Shown: positions 34,669-45,576 of the stretch, in pieces | How positions within the stretch are numbered: the stretch's first letter is position 1 | How the letters are laid out: every line of letters begins with the position of its first letter | NCBI RefSeq assembly: GCF_904846415.1 | Contig: NZ_CAJHAR010000001.1 | Span: forward strand, 1-64,000 | Origin: Psychrobacter piscatorii | GTDB taxonomy: Bacteria > Pseudomonadota > Gammaproteobacteria > Pseudomonadales > Moraxellaceae | Direction of reading: 5' to 3' | Length of the DNA: 64,000 nt | Translations under genes and position numbers: made by a program | Notes under the pieces: generated by a model | Told to the model about the DNA's origin: nothing | The model's database searches: none | What the model saw: the letters and a program-made list of their open reading frames with translations, nothing else

Positions 34669-36084
34669 ATGAGTGATGTTAAAAGAAAACCTGTAGCTGG
34701 CGTGGGCCAAACAGCAGTAGATGGCAAAAGCTCTGATAGTACATGGAAATTGTTGTTAGGATTTTTTGTGCTATTAAGTTTGGCCTGTCTGATTTGGCTG
34801 ATCAACTCCCTATCAACGGTAAGTCAATACTTTGATAGCTTTGATCAATCGGTTGTTTTACCGGCGGCGATATTTGCAGTCGGAGCCGTGGGTATTATGT
34901 TTGCCTCATATCAGTTGCTCAAGCAACGTGGTGGATCGGAGCGTTTACTGATTGAAAAAGAAACGTTACGCCGCCGTCAAGAAGCAGAAGCAGAGTCTGA
35001 ACGAGCTCGTCAAATTCAAGAAGAAAACGAACGTAACCAGATCGCTATTCTACGCCTACTTGATGAGTTGGGTGATTTGGCAGAAGGTGATTTGACGGTC
35101 AATGCTACCGTATCAGAAGACTTTACAGGGGCAATTGCTGACTCAGTAAACTTCGCAATTGACCAATTACGTCAATTGGTCTTGGTTATTAACAGTACCG
35201 CTGACCGAGTTGCACAGTCTTCAGATCAAACGCAGATGAATGCTGTTGAGCTTGCTGAAGCTTCTGAACATCAAGCGCAAGAAATTGCTGGCGTATCAGC
35301 CGCTATTAATGAGATGACCGTGTCAATTGACCAAGTTTCGAATAATGCGTCAGAGTCTGCGACGGTTGCTCAGCGTTCAGTTGCCATTGCCTATAATGGG
35401 GCAGAAGTTGTACAGCGTTCGATTGAAGGTATGAACGTTATTCGTGATCAGATTCAAGAGACGTCTAAACGTATCAAACGCCTTGGTGAGTCTTCGCAAG
35501 AGATTGGTGATATCGTTGGCTTGATTAACGATATTGCAGACCAAACCAACGTTTTGGCATTGAACGCCGCTATTCAGGCATCGATGGCAGGTGAGGCCGG
35601 TCGAGGCTTTGCGGTTGTTGCTGATGAGGTTCAGCGTCTGGCTGAGCGTTCAGCGAATGCGACCAAGCAGATTGAAACCTTGGTAAAAACCATTCAGGCG
35701 GATACTAATGAAGCTGTTATGTCGATGGAATCGACGACATCTGAAGTAGTACGTGGTGCTCGTTTGGCAAAAGATGCTGGTGAAGCACTAGAAGAAGTAC
35801 AGAGCGTTTCTAACACGTTGGCTGACTTGATTCAGAACATCTCAAATGCTGCATTACAGCAGGCTGAATCTGCTGGTCATATTTCTCATACTATGAATAT
35901 CATTCAAGATATTACTTCACAAACCTCATCTGGTACGCTTGCCACAGCACGTTCTATTGGTGAGTTGAGTGAAATGGCTGCCGCACTACAAGAATCTGTT
36001 ACCGGCTTTAAAGTATCGAACGATGATGAATTGTTAGATGATGAAATGACTCACTCTGAACGAACCTTATCGGAAATTGTCTAA
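34669..36084 (+). CDS. pilJ: Methyl-accepting protein PilJ without a periplasmic sensor domain
   Basis: Receptor of the pilus chemosensory system. 471 residues, against about 680 for Pseudomonas PilJ. Helix 1 (about 24-46, [20 protein letters not shown]) and helix 2 (about 62-84, [20 protein letters not shown]) are joined by only about 15 residues. The PilJ-type periplasmic domain that senses pilin is therefore absent. A coiled coil and HAMP-like region follow. The signalling domain has the conserved tip around [18 protein letters not shown] and [23 protein letters not shown] at 34669 has AAAGGA about 9 bases upstream. Confidence 0.93.
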   Translation: MSDVKRKPVAGVGQTAVDGKSSDSTWKLLLGFFVLLSLACLIWLINSLSTVSQYFDSFDQSVVLPAAIFAVGAVGIMFASYQLLKQRGGSERLLIEKETLRRRQEAEAESERARQIQEENERNQIAILRLLDELGDLAEGDLTVNATVSEDFTGAIADSVNFAIDQLRQLVLVINSTADRVAQSSDQTQMNAVELAEASEHQAQEIAGVSAAINEMTVSIDQVSNNASESATVAQRSVAIAYNGAEVVQRSIEGMNVIRDQIQETSKRIKRLGESSQEIGDIVGLINDIADQTNVLALNAAIQASMAGEAGRGFAVVADEVQRLAERSANATKQIETLVKTIQADTNEAVMSMESTTSEVVRGARLAKDAGEALEEVQSVSNTLADLIQNISNAALQQAESAGHISHTMNIIQDITSQTSSGTLATARSIGELSEMAAALQESVTGFKVSNDDELLDDEMTHSERTLSEIV

Positions 36085-36258
36085 CCTTTTAGCTTGAATG
36101 TTGAAGCGGTATCGATACGTTTTTTACATAAGGTTTTAATTAAAATGCTGTATAGGTTCTGATGCCGTGCAGCAGTGATAATAGCAGGTGACGTGAACAA
36201 TCATACACAAGCAAAAAAGGCTCTATCTAATACATTTGAACCTGTATGGGGTGACGAG

Positions 36259-37131
36259 ATGATACAGGGCGATAGTGCTAATTTGCAGCAGTGGCAGCGA
36301 TATATAGAACAAGAGATTGGCTTCATATTGCCAAATATGCAGCTGCAGTGGTTGACCAATGCCATTGACCATACAGCAACGTTAAATGGACTCACTACCC
36401 AGCAGCTATGGCATCAGTTGCCTAAAGATAATGAAATTCGCCAGCAGTTGTTGGATAAGGTGCTGATTCATGAGAGTCGCTTTTTTCGCCATAGACCTTC
36501 TATAGCCTTTATCACAAAATATGCAGCAAATTATCAACGAGCAAATAAAACGGATACACCATTTCGCATTTGGAGTGTTGGTTGTGCAAGTGGGCAAGAG
36601 ACTTGGTCGCTGGCTATGAGTATGACAGCCGCGCAGTTGTCCAATCACGTGATACTGGGAACAGATGTGAGCGAGCAGGCGATTACAAACGCGCGGTTAG
36701 GACAATATGATAAACGGCAGCAGTCATTAATTCCTCAAAATTGTCAGCAGTTTGTTCACCCTTTGATCACCAAGAATGCAGGTACTGAGCTGAGTATGGC
36801 TGATGCTTCTAGTAAAGCAGAAAGGTCTATCAATACTCACGTTGATTGGCAAGTAGCGCCGGCTTTGCGACCTTATGTTAGCTTTGCTCTGCACAATGTT
36901 ATTGAACAAAAACCACCCACTTCGCATCTCCAAAATGTGATTATCTGCCAAAATATGCTGCTGTATTTTCGTAAATTTGATCAGCGTGATATTTTGGCAC
37001 GTTTATCAGAGCAGTGTGCGATAGAGGGATATATTATATTGGCTCCAGGTGAGGCGTTGTTTTGGCGTCCTTCGAATATGCGCCGTATTGCGCACCCACA
37101 AGTGAATGTGTGGCAAAAAATTAGTGCCTAA
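36259..37131 (+). CDS. pilK: PilK, CheR-type receptor methyltransferase
   Basis: SAM-dependent methyltransferase predicted to methylate glutamates on PilJ. The N-terminal helical CheR domain (QWQRYIEQEIGFILP) comes first. The Rossmann domain has ESRFFRHRPSI, the SAM loop IWSVGCASGQETWSLAM, ILGTDVSEQAI and NVIICQNMLLYF. ATG at 36259 follows GGGGTG at 5 bases and gives 290 residues, the usual PilK size. In-frame GTG codons at 36193 and 36175 would add 22 or 28 residues with weaker ribosome sites. It is followed after 30 bases by chpA. Confidence 0.9.
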   Translation: MIQGDSANLQQWQRYIEQEIGFILPNMQLQWLTNAIDHTATLNGLTTQQLWHQLPKDNEIRQQLLDKVLIHESRFFRHRPSIAFITKYAANYQRANKTDTPFRIWSVGCASGQETWSLAMSMTAAQLSNHVILGTDVSEQAITNARLGQYDKRQQSLIPQNCQQFVHPLITKNAGTELSMADASSKAERSINTHVDWQVAPALRPYVSFALHNVIEQKPPTSHLQNVIICQNMLLYFRKFDQRDILARLSEQCAIEGYIILAPGEALFWRPSNMRRIAHPQVNVWQKISA

Positions 37132-37161
37132 ATTAGTGCCTAGACGAGTTAGGATAAACCT

Positions 37162-40100
37162 ATGAAAAAGCAGCCCAATGACATAGTGACGCTTGAGTGG
37201 TTGTCGCCACTGCTCAATCAGCAATTATCACAGATATCTGATGGCTGGCAATCAGGTGCTGAAATCGACAGTTATCAACAGATGACATCGCACTACCATC
37301 AGATTAGCGGCGCGCTGACGATGATTCGCTTGCCTCTACTAGCAGATATTGCCAATAAGTTGAGCCTTATGGCGAGCTTGGGGGAGAGTGATGATCTGTC
37401 TACTAGAAACTGTCAAATAGGCAAGTTTTCTCATAAGTTGTTACAACATGCGCTCAACCAATATGCGCGTGTAGGCAAATACAACCGTGCTCTAATAAAT
37501 AAAGCTACTAATGAGCTTGCCCAGATACTATCGCAACGAGGTGTGGAAGCAGACGCGTTTATAGATGCTACTGATACCCAGCACGATCATCGAAATAACG
37601 ATGATATTCATGAAGATATTGTTCATGAAGATATTGTCAATAGCATTCAGATCGCAGTACCCACGAGTAATGTCACGACCAATTTGGAAGATCAGCACTA
37701 TCAGCAGATGTTACTGGTGTGGCGACAGCAAGTACAAAAATTGCTGGTTGCCAATAGTAATCAGGCACCTGTTCTACAGGTTTTAGAAAAAGTTAGTCAA
37801 TATCTATGGCAGACCACTCAAGACAATGATTTACAGCGCCTATGGTATTTGACTCAATTGTGGCTGAGTGATCTTGCTCATAATGAAGCGCCGTTACCTG
37901 AATATTATGCGCCACTATTAGGTCAGCTTGATCGCGTCATAGAATCTGCTACTCAGCCAGCCCAGTTATCTTCGAGCCTTGTCAAAAGCTTAATCACCAG
38001 TGTCTATATCCAGCTCAGCTATTTAGAAAGTAGTAGCGAGCGAACTCAATCTATCCTTAATGACGTATCACAGCACGGGCCTGCGACCTCACGTTTTTTA
38101 ACGCGATTACTCAGTGAGATTGAGACCTTTATCTTTAATCTAGATAAGCCAGATACGCTAGTCAATCCTCTACGACATATACAAGGCCAGCTTGAGAGTC
38201 GAGGTTGGGTACAATACGCGTCGCAAGTCGAATCAATCCTTACCGATTTAGAGCAAGCACGCTTGTCAGAGGCAGAGTTTACGCAGCAGCAATGGCACAT
38301 TGAGCGCAAGCTACAAGAGCTCTATAGTGCTATTTATGATACCGAGCAGGCAATATCACTCAAAATCGGCGCTGCTGCTTCTTTTGCTACTATACCTGAA
38401 GCGTTTGATAGCAGTGATGTAAAGGGTGAAGATAGACATGAATCAGTTTCTAATGACAGTGATTTACGTGAGCTACGTATTGCCGTTGAGGAAATCAAGG
38501 AAGGCTTTAACGAGTATATACAACGTCAAGATATTCAGTCTTTACCAGCCATTGCTGACTTTGACAAAATTGCCCATGCTTTTGATGATATGGGACTGCC
38601 AGTCATTAGTGAGACGATAGAAAATATAGGTAGTATATTCACGCAACTGCTCACTCACGAGATTGCTGTACTTAGCTGGGATGTGACCCAAGCCTTGGCA
38701 GAGAGTCTGACCTCGATTGAATTGTTACTCGACTATCTTGCGCAACAAGTCTTTGATCAAAACTTACTGACGCAGGCAAATGAGTATGCAGCGAAAGCAT
38801 CACAGCTTCTTCATGCGTATGTGACATCACCAGAAACGATTAACGAGACATGGCTGACGCAAAAGCCAGTCGCGATGAATGTGCTTCGTTATGATGATAG
38901 TGGTGAGATCGCACCTGTGATCAGTTCAGATGATGAAACGGTGATAGCAGCGCAAGATACCACTGATACTAGTCCTAATGTAGAGAGTGACGCATTGCTG
39001 CGTGCTCGTGAACAAGTCAAGCCTGACAATTTTGAAGTTGATGAAGAGATTCGTGACATCTTTATCGAAGAAGTCACTGAAGTAATTGACGATCTGGAGG
39101 ATTTTCTGCCTATTTGGCAGCAGGATGCACAAGACTTAACACCATTGACTGAGGTGCGTAGAAGCTTTCATACCTTAAAAGGCTCAGGCCGCATGGTTGG
39201 TGCCTTTAGCATCAGTGAGATGGCATGGTCAATAGAAAACCTACTTAACCGTCTGTTGGATAAAACACTCCCTGTAACAGACGATGTCGTACGTCTGGTG
39301 ATAGAGACGGCGGAACGTTTGCCAGTGCTACTGACAGATTTTGCCGCACAACAATCACCGAGCTTTGATCCTGCTATTACTATTCTACAAAGTAGTAACC
39401 TAATGGCGCAGCAGCCTGTCAATGCTGGTTTAGATACGTTTGAGACTGGAATCACTGAAACATCAGTTGAAGTAGCGTTAGGTATCAATGACTCTGACTC
39501 AATGGATGATTTATCGTTAGAAACATTACTTTCGAGCGTTGATGCTGCTGCAGGAATAGATTCTGAAAGCAATAATACAAATGTACTAGCATCGCTATCT
39601 GGTTTAGAGATTCCAGCAGTACTTGTCCCGTTTATGCAAGAAACCGAGCAATTAGCAGCCGATGCGAATGATGCAGATCCTGATATTAAAGAGATATTTA
39701 TAGAAGAGGCCGAGGAAGTACTTGCCGAAATCGTACCTTTATATGAAGGTTGGCAGCTAGCATCGACTGACCTAGACGCCTTAAAAGATATCCGTCGCGG
39801 TTTTCATACCCTAAAAGGCTCTGGCCGCATGGTGGGCGCTAACTACACCGCCGAGCTAGCATGGGCGATAGAGAATATGCTTAATCGCGTATTGGATCAT
39901 AGTGTTGTTGTCTCAAGCGATATGGGTCAGCTGATGTCAGATGTATTGGCCGCTTATCCTGAAATGTTAGTAGCATTTGAAAACAATAGCCAAGATTACC
40001 CAGCTTTAGTGCCTTTATGGATTGCCTGCGCCAATGCCTATAGTAAGCAACAGGGTGATGCGTTTAGTTACTCTCGTTTATATGAGCAAGCAACAAGCCA

Positions 40101-43100
40101 TTCTGAAGATGACGCCGCGCAAGAGCCCGTATTGGCGACTAGCATAGACGAAGCCAATCCTACCTATGATGAGACTAATGAAGCGATAGACATGACGTTA
40201 CAGACCTTCCATTCTGTCAACGAAAAAATGGCAGAGGCAACCGTCGTTCTAACGCCTCAAAGCGAAGAAGAAAAAGCATTTTGTAAGATATTTATTGATG
40301 AAGCAGAAGAGTTACTTCATCACATTGATCAATTTGTCAGCGACAATCAAGATCAGCAGCTTATTGAGATAACGGATGAAATAGTACGTGCATTCCATAC
40401 GTTGCGAGCTGCATCTGGCTCCAGTGCTTTGGCTGCTATCAGCGAAGTTAGCGCAACAATAGAGCATAGTTTGGAGCTATTGCAGCAGCAAGATACAGCG
40501 ATGAGCGCCCAACATTTAGAGGCTTTAGCGCAATCTGCCAAGCTGATAAATGGTTATTTAAGTAGCTACAAACAAAATATTCAGCAGCGTAGTGTTATAG
40601 AAGAAGATTCACACAGTCAGCAAGAGCAAGACATAGCGTCATTGCAAGCAATGCTGGCTGAGCAGTATGTCATTAGTGATGCTGATGCGACCGTTGTTAC
40701 TGATAGCAAACCAACGATAGAAGAGCTATTAGATAATAATATCGATACGTTATTAGATGCTGAGTGGGAGTTAGAAGAGGCGCTTGGTCATGCTGAAACA
40801 GAACACAGTCAAGACTATATCGCGCAGCAAATTTCACAAATCACCTGTTTAATAGATAAAGCTCAAGCATTTCCAAAATTCATTACCGTTCTGAATGAGC
40901 TTGGTAATGCCTATAGATACCTGAGTGATAATATTGATAAAGCGAGAGATAGAGATATCCAATCTATTCTACTGTCGGGTCATGCCCAGTTGATTGGTCT
41001 ATTCGATGCGCTAGCTGGTAGTACGTCACTGAAAATAGACCAGCAGGTAATGAGTGATCTACAAGGTATCTATCAAAATGATAGCCTTGATGATAACGAC
41101 GAAGGCTTTGTAGTTCGAGCTATTTCGGCACCTGAAATCCAATTTGAAACGATTGATACGGATATTGAGCTATTAGAGATTTTCTTAGAAGAAGCTCAAG
41201 AGCTTGATAATGCGCTAGATGAGAGTTTCAATAAATGGCGTGACGATATTACTAATATCAACTCGCTAAAAGTATTACAGCGTCATTTGCACACCATTAA
41301 AGGTGGCGCACGGATGGCTGGCATTCGTAGTATTGGTGATCTAACTCACGAAGCAGAAAGTGTTTATGAGTCTTTTGTAGAAAACAGACGGGAGCCGACG
41401 ACACAATGGCTTGAGATTATGCAAATGGTGCAAGACACGATGTCGCAACAAGTGATGCATATCGTGAATCATAAAAAATCTTTTTTTACCTCAGAGCTTA
41501 TTGAGCAGTTAAAAGTACTTGAAAGGGAAAAAACCTTACCAGAAACGGTAGAGCTGATCATACCAGTACCGAAAAACTATTTTGAACCAGACGTCCAAAA
41601 CGTAGTGGAGGATAAAGCTAATATCAGTACTGAGACATCAGAATTGCTCAGCCTAGATACCATGATTAAGCAATCATGGGCTAATGGGTTGCCTGATCCA
41701 GACATATTAGCAGTGTTCTTAGAAGAGGCAGAAGAGCTTACCAATCGTAATAAATACCTGCACTTGTTCTTAAACGACACAAACAATACCACAGCATTAC
41801 AAGCGCTTCAGCGAGATCTGCATACCATTAAGGGCGGTGCCCGAATGGTGACTGCGTCCGGTATTGCTGATTTGGCTCATGAGATGGAGTCGGTTTATAC
41901 AGACTTTGTGAGTAACCGTCGTCCCCCTACTCAGAAAGTATTAGAATTGCTAGTTGCCAGTCATGATTGGCTTGCCGATGCCGTATTTATTCTTCAACAA
42001 AATGTGAATCCACCAACGCCTGCACTATTAATCGAGGCGTTAGAGCAGTTTGGGAGAAATCCTGATAGTCTCAAACAAGTTCCTAAAGAATCTCTACAGT
42101 CTCAGCGCGAAGCAATTTTGATTGCCAAAGAAAATCAAGACTCTCACTATCTTGCAAAAGATATTAGCGAGATGCCATCTATGTTCAGTAACACTAATGA
42201 GGAAGATGACAGCACTAGTAGTAATGAAATGATTCGTATCTCAGGTGGTCTGATTGAGCATATGATTAACTTATCTGGTGAGTCAGCGATTAACCGTGCC
42301 CGTATTGATATGGGTATTAGTAGTTTGACTAACAGTATTGAAGAGATGGGTACAACGGTACAGCGACTGGCAGATCAGTTACGCCGTATGGAGATTGAGC
42401 TTGAAGCTCAGATTTTGTCACAGATAGATGATGAGCTCATTGATAATGAGGATTTCGATCCACTAGAAATGGATCAGTATTCTTCACTGAATCAATTGTC
42501 AAAATCATTGACAGAATCTGCCTCGGATTTGGTTGATATCAACCATACTTTACTAGAAAAGACTCGTGACAGTGAAAGCCTATTGCTACAGCTATCGCGG
42601 ACACAGACTGAGTTGCAAGATGGGCTGATGAACTCGCGTATGGTGCCATTCACGCGTCTGACACCGCGTCTTGAGCGTATTGTTCGTCAGACCGCTAATG
42701 AGTTGAACAAGTCCGTTGAGTTGACAATCATTAATGCTGATGATGAGATGGATAGAACCATCTTAGAACGTATTACTTCACCGCTTGAGCATATGCTACG
42801 AAACGCTGTCGATCACGGTATCGAAACTACCTCGACGCGTCTCAAAGCAGGCAAAGAACGTAGTGGGCATATTACGCTTGAGGTCCATCGAGAAGGTAGC
42901 GAGATTGTTATCCAACTATCAGATGATGGCCGTGGTATCGATGTAGAGGCGGTACGCAATAAAGCTATCTCTCAAGGTCTTATTGATGCAAACGATGATA
43001 GTCTCTCTGATCTTGATATCATGCAATATATCTTCAATGCTGGACTGAGTACCAGTAAGCAAGTGACACAGATCTCTGGCCGCGGCGTTGGCATGGACGT

Positions 43101-44070
43101 TGTGATCAGTGAAATCCGTCAATTAGGTGGTTCCGTCTCGGTTGTTTCAGAGCTTGGCAAAGGCTCTAACTTCACGATGCGTTTGCCATTGACCGTCGCT
43201 GTGTCTGACGCTTTGGTCGTGCGCGCAGCAGATCGCTACTACGCCATACCATTGGTACAGATCGAGCGCGTGGTACGTGTCAACCCAGAAAAGCTATATG
43301 ATTACTATCAGTCAGATGCTGCCACCCTGAACTTTGAAGATACCGAATACCGTGTACGCTATCTAAACGAGATTCTATCAGGTAATAAACTGAATGAGCT
43401 GGTCGTCAATACCAACACCAGTCTGCCGCTGATTATTATTAAAAACCGTACGGGACAAAACATCGCACTACAAGTTGATCAAATTGCAGGATCACGTATT
43501 GAAGTGGTTGTTAAACCCCTAGGCCAGCAATTATCGAATATACCGGGTATTTCAGCTGCTACTATCATGGGCGATGGTTCGGTGATGCTCATTTTGGACC
43601 TGATTGCGTTAATGCGAAATGCGCAGCTGGTGAAGAACAGCTCGAAATCTGCCAGTGCCAAGCGAGGACGTATAGAGTCCAAATCGACGGTGTTAGTAGT
43701 CGATGACTCCGTGACCGTACGTAAAGTGACCTCTCGTTTCTTGGAGCGTCAAGGGTTCAATGTGGCGGTTGCAAAAGATGGTATCGATGCGCTCGAGATA
43801 TTACAGGACACGACGCCAGATATGATATTGCTAGATATTGAGATGCCGCGTATGGATGGCTTCGAGGTGGCGACTCAGGTCAGATTCAATAGTCGATTGC
43901 AACATATCCCAATTATTATGATTACCTCACGTACTGGCGAAAAGCATCGTGAGCGTGCTCTAGAGATTGGGGTAAATGACTATATGGGTAAGCCATTCCA
44001 AGAAAAAGAGTTGCTTGAAAAAATCCAAAGACTACTTGGTGAAGAGGTCAGCCTAACTAATGAAGGATAA
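37162..44070 (+). CDS. chpA: ChpA, giant hybrid CheA-type histidine kinase
   Basis: Central kinase of the pilus chemosensory system, 2302 residues (Pseudomonas ChpA about 2470). N-terminal degenerate phosphotransfer-like regions come first. Hpt modules follow with likely phospho-histidines at 670 and 882 (HTLKGSGRMVGA), 1079 (HTLRAASG, degenerate) and 1377 and 1554 (HTIKGGARM). Then come a CheA dimerisation helix pair (about 1690-1830), ATPase with RNAVDHGIE near 1880 and DDGRGID near 1920, a CheW domain (about 2010-2150) and a receiver with phosphoacceptor Asp2225. Two Hpt pairs look like internal duplications. TTAGGA lies 7 bases before the ATG. chpB overlaps its last 11 bases. Confidence 0.95.
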   Translation: MKKQPNDIVTLEWLSPLLNQQLSQISDGWQSGAEIDSYQQMTSHYHQISGALTMIRLPLLADIANKLSLMASLGESDDLSTRNCQIGKFSHKLLQHALNQYARVGKYNRALINKATNELAQILSQRGVEADAFIDATDTQHDHRNNDDIHEDIVHEDIVNSIQIAVPTSNVTTNLEDQHYQQMLLVWRQQVQKLLVANSNQAPVLQVLEKVSQYLWQTTQDNDLQRLWYLTQLWLSDLAHNEAPLPEYYAPLLGQLDRVIESATQPAQLSSSLVKSLITSVYIQLSYLESSSERTQSILNDVSQHGPATSRFLTRLLSEIETFIFNLDKPDTLVNPLRHIQGQLESRGWVQYASQVESILTDLEQARLSEAEFTQQQWHIERKLQELYSAIYDTEQAISLKIGAAASFATIPEAFDSSDVKGEDRHESVSNDSDLRELRIAVEEIKEGFNEYIQRQDIQSLPAIADFDKIAHAFDDMGLPVISETIENIGSIFTQLLTHEIAVLSWDVTQALAESLTSIELLLDYLAQQVFDQNLLTQANEYAAKASQLLHAYVTSPETINETWLTQKPVAMNVLRYDDSGEIAPVISSDDETVIAAQDTTDTSPNVESDALLRAREQVKPDNFEVDEEIRDIFIEEVTEVIDDLEDFLPIWQQDAQDLTPLTEVRRSFHTLKGSGRMVGAFSISEMAWSIENLLNRLLDKTLPVTDDVVRLVIETAERLPVLLTDFAAQQSPSFDPAITILQSSNLMAQQPVNAGLDTFETGITETSVEVALGINDSDSMDDLSLETLLSSVDAAAGIDSESNNTNVLASLSGLEIPAVLVPFMQETEQLAADANDADPDIKEIFIEEAEEVLAEIVPLYEGWQLASTDLDALKDIRRGFHTLKGSGRMVGANYTAELAWAIENMLNRVLDHSVVVSSDMGQLMSDVLAAYPEMLVAFENNSQDYPALVPLWIACANAYSKQQGDAFSYSRLYEQATSHSEDDAAQEPVLATSIDEANPTYDETNEAIDMTLQTFHSVNEKMAEATVVLTPQSEEEKAFCKIFIDEAEELLHHIDQFVSDNQDQQLIEITDEIVRAFHTLRAASGSSALAAISEVSATIEHSLELLQQQDTAMSAQHLEALAQSAKLINGYLSSYKQNIQQRSVIEEDSHSQQEQDIASLQAMLAEQYVISDADATVVTDSKPTIEELLDNNIDTLLDAEWELEEALGHAETEHSQDYIAQQISQITCLIDKAQAFPKFITVLNELGNAYRYLSDNIDKARDRDIQSILLSGHAQLIGLFDALAGSTSLKIDQQVMSDLQGIYQNDSLDDNDEGFVVRAISAPEIQFETIDTDIELLEIFLEEAQELDNALDESFNKWRDDITNINSLKVLQRHLHTIKGGARMAGIRSIGDLTHEAESVYESFVENRREPTTQWLEIMQMVQDTMSQQVMHIVNHKKSFFTSELIEQLKVLEREKTLPETVELIIPVPKNYFEPDVQNVVEDKANISTETSELLSLDTMIKQSWANGLPDPDILAVFLEEAEELTNRNKYLHLFLNDTNNTTALQALQRDLHTIKGGARMVTASGIADLAHEMESVYTDFVSNRRPPTQKVLELLVASHDWLADAVFILQQNVNPPTPALLIEALEQFGRNPDSLKQVPKESLQSQREAILIAKENQDSHYLAKDISEMPSMFSNTNEEDDSTSSNEMIRISGGLIEHMINLSGESAINRARIDMGISSLTNSIEEMGTTVQRLADQLRRMEIELEAQILSQIDDELIDNEDFDPLEMDQYSSLNQLSKSLTESASDLVDINHTLLEKTRDSESLLLQLSRTQTELQDGLMNSRMVPFTRLTPRLERIVRQTANELNKSVELTIINADDEMDRTILERITSPLEHMLRNAVDHGIETTSTRLKAGKERSGHITLEVHREGSEIVIQLSDDGRGIDVEAVRNKAISQGLIDANDDSLSDLDIMQYIFNAGLSTSKQVTQISGRGVGMDVVISEIRQLGGSVSVVSELGKGSNFTMRLPLTVAVSDALVVRAADRYYAIPLVQIERVVRVNPEKLYDYYQSDAATLNFEDTEYRVRYLNEILSGNKLNELVVNTNTSLPLIIIKNRTGQNIALQVDQIAGSRIEVVVKPLGQQLSNIPGISAATIMGDGSVMLILDLIALMRNAQLVKNSSKSASAKRGRIESKSTVLVVDDSVTVRKVTSRFLERQGFNVAVAKDGIDALEILQDTTPDMILLDIEMPRMDGFEVATQVRFNSRLQHIPIIMITSRTGEKHRERALEIGVNDYMGKPFQEKELLEKIQRLLGEEVSLTNEG

Positions 44071-45061
44071 TGCACGTGTTTTAGCACTGCGACAAAAAAA
44101 TAATAATGAGATTAAAGTGCTGGTGGTGGCAGAAGATCATCGCCAGCGTGTGGCTTTTTCGGACACCGTACGTAGTTGCGGTTTCACGCTTGTCGGCTGT
44201 GTATCATGGGCTCAGTGGCAAGAAAAAAGTGAGCTGTCTAATGTAGATATCGATATTTGGCTCATAGACAGTGATTATGATGACAGTGTTGCAACCGCAA
44301 CGACAGCTTCCAAATCTGCTGCTGTCTTGGTGGGTTTTAGTCAGGCACCCTATCTTAACGAAGCACAGCAATATGCCAAATGGCAGCGTAAGTTAAAACG
44401 CAAACTGGCGAAGCTACTGGCGCTACCAACCTTACTGGATACTGCTGCACATAAGAGTGATGATGCTGAAAGAAGTTGGCAATATGTCGTATTTCTGGGT
44501 GCATCTATGGGTGGTCCTAGTGCAGTAAAAGAGTTTTTAGATAATGTACCAGCGACACTGCCAGTGTGCATTTTATTGGCGCATCACTTCAATCAGACTA
44601 TGATTGGTACATTACCAAGGATACTTAATCGCCATAATGATTGGCGCTGTGAGGTTATCGCTTCCTCGCAGCGTTTGCGAGCAGGACAATGTCTTATAGC
44701 ACCGATCGATAAGCAGATTGTCTGTGATTCGGCAGGTCGGGTGATACTGTTGGAGCAAGCGTGGAGCGGTGAATATAAGCCTGCTATTGGTCAGCTTCTT
44801 AAAAATACCAGCGATGTTTATGGTAGCGATCTAATCAATATTATATTTTCGGGCATGGGTAATGATGGCTCTCAGTATTTGGATATGGTTCAAGACAACA
44901 ACAGCCAGTTGTGGGCGCAAGACCCTAGTCTGAGTGCATGTCCGAGTCAACCTCAGGCTATTATTGATTCAGGGTATTGTGGTTTCGTTGGTAGTCCGAC
45001 AGATTTGGCAAAAAAACTGACTGATTATATTGGTGAAAGGGCAGCAAGCCATTCACGCTAA
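44060..45061 (+). CDS. chpB: ChpB, CheB-type methylesterase
   Basis: 333-residue receptor methylesterase/deamidase, the counterpart of PilK. The C-terminal catalytic domain has Ser149 in LGASMGGPSAVKEF, the His in LLAHHFNQTM and the Asp in GMGNDGSQYL, which form the CheB triad. The N-terminal domain (about 14-105) looks like a receiver (VLVVAEDHRQRVAFSDTV) with IWLIDSDYDDS in place of a clean phosphorylation site, so control by phosphorylation is doubtful. Start overlaps chpA by 11 bases; a GTG slightly downstream, with AAGGAT before it, is an alternative. Confidence 0.9.
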   Translation: MKDNARVLALRQKNNNEIKVLVVAEDHRQRVAFSDTVRSCGFTLVGCVSWAQWQEKSELSNVDIDIWLIDSDYDDSVATATTASKSAAVLVGFSQAPYLNEAQQYAKWQRKLKRKLAKLLALPTLLDTAAHKSDDAERSWQYVVFLGASMGGPSAVKEFLDNVPATLPVCILLAHHFNQTMIGTLPRILNRHNDWRCEVIASSQRLRAGQCLIAPIDKQIVCDSAGRVILLEQAWSGEYKPAIGQLLKNTSDVYGSDLINIIFSGMGNDGSQYLDMVQDNNSQLWAQDPSLSACPSQPQAIIDSGYCGFVGSPTDLAKKLTDYIGERAASHSR

Positions 45062-45078
45062 CTGATTGTGAGCGACGT

Positions 45079-45576
45079 ATGAAACAAATTTTGAAACACT
45101 CATTTGAAGCGGTAAGTTTACTGACCACGAATAATGGTATGCTTGATGTGACTATCGTGCCAGCATCTAACCAACCTGATTGGATCATTCCGAGCAGTTT
45201 GATTTTGAGCGTCGAGGATTATCAAGAGCGTATATCCACGTATCAGTGGCAAGAGCAAAATCTTGCTGTCTTTCACTTGTTACCGCAAGATAGAACACCA
45301 GAGAAAATCATCATACTAGAGGGTAACACCACTGAGCATCGATTTGCTTTGCAAACGGCAGGTGAGCTGCGCCAATTACAAGCTCGTATTTCTGACGTCA
45401 AAGATACAGAGCTTCCCGAGCAGTTTGTAGATACTGGTGTTGATAAAATAGAAGGGCAGTCTGACGAAAACGTTGTGCTCTCTTATCTGTATCAGACTGT
45501 TATGATTGACGACAATGTTTATTTGGTACCAGATTTAGACAAAATTGCGCATCATTTGGTTAATTTAGATAACTAG
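45079..45576 (+). CDS. chpC: ChpC, CheW-like coupling protein
   Basis: 165-residue second coupling protein of the Chp system. The CheW-like fold is visible in WIIPSSLILSVEDYQERISTYQWQEQNLAVFHLLPQDR and in IIILEGNTTEHRFALQTAGELRQLQARISDV. It starts 17 bases after chpB and is the last gene of the cluster; chpD and chpE of Pseudomonas are not present. In Pseudomonas ChpC connects the kinase to receptors other than PilJ. Confidence 0.85.
   Translation: MKQILKHSFEAVSLLTTNNGMLDVTIVPASNQPDWIIPSSLILSVEDYQERISTYQWQEQNLAVFHLLPQDRTPEKIIILEGNTTEHRFALQTAGELRQLQARISDVKDTELPEQFVDTGVDKIEGQSDENVVLSYLYQTVMIDDNVYLVPDLDKIAHHLVNLDN

Noticed and set aside
37609-37638. Two tandem copies of a 15-base unit in chpA (His-Glu-Asp-Ile-Val twice)
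   Set aside because: Small in-frame repeat in a poorly conserved linker; most likely simple slippage.
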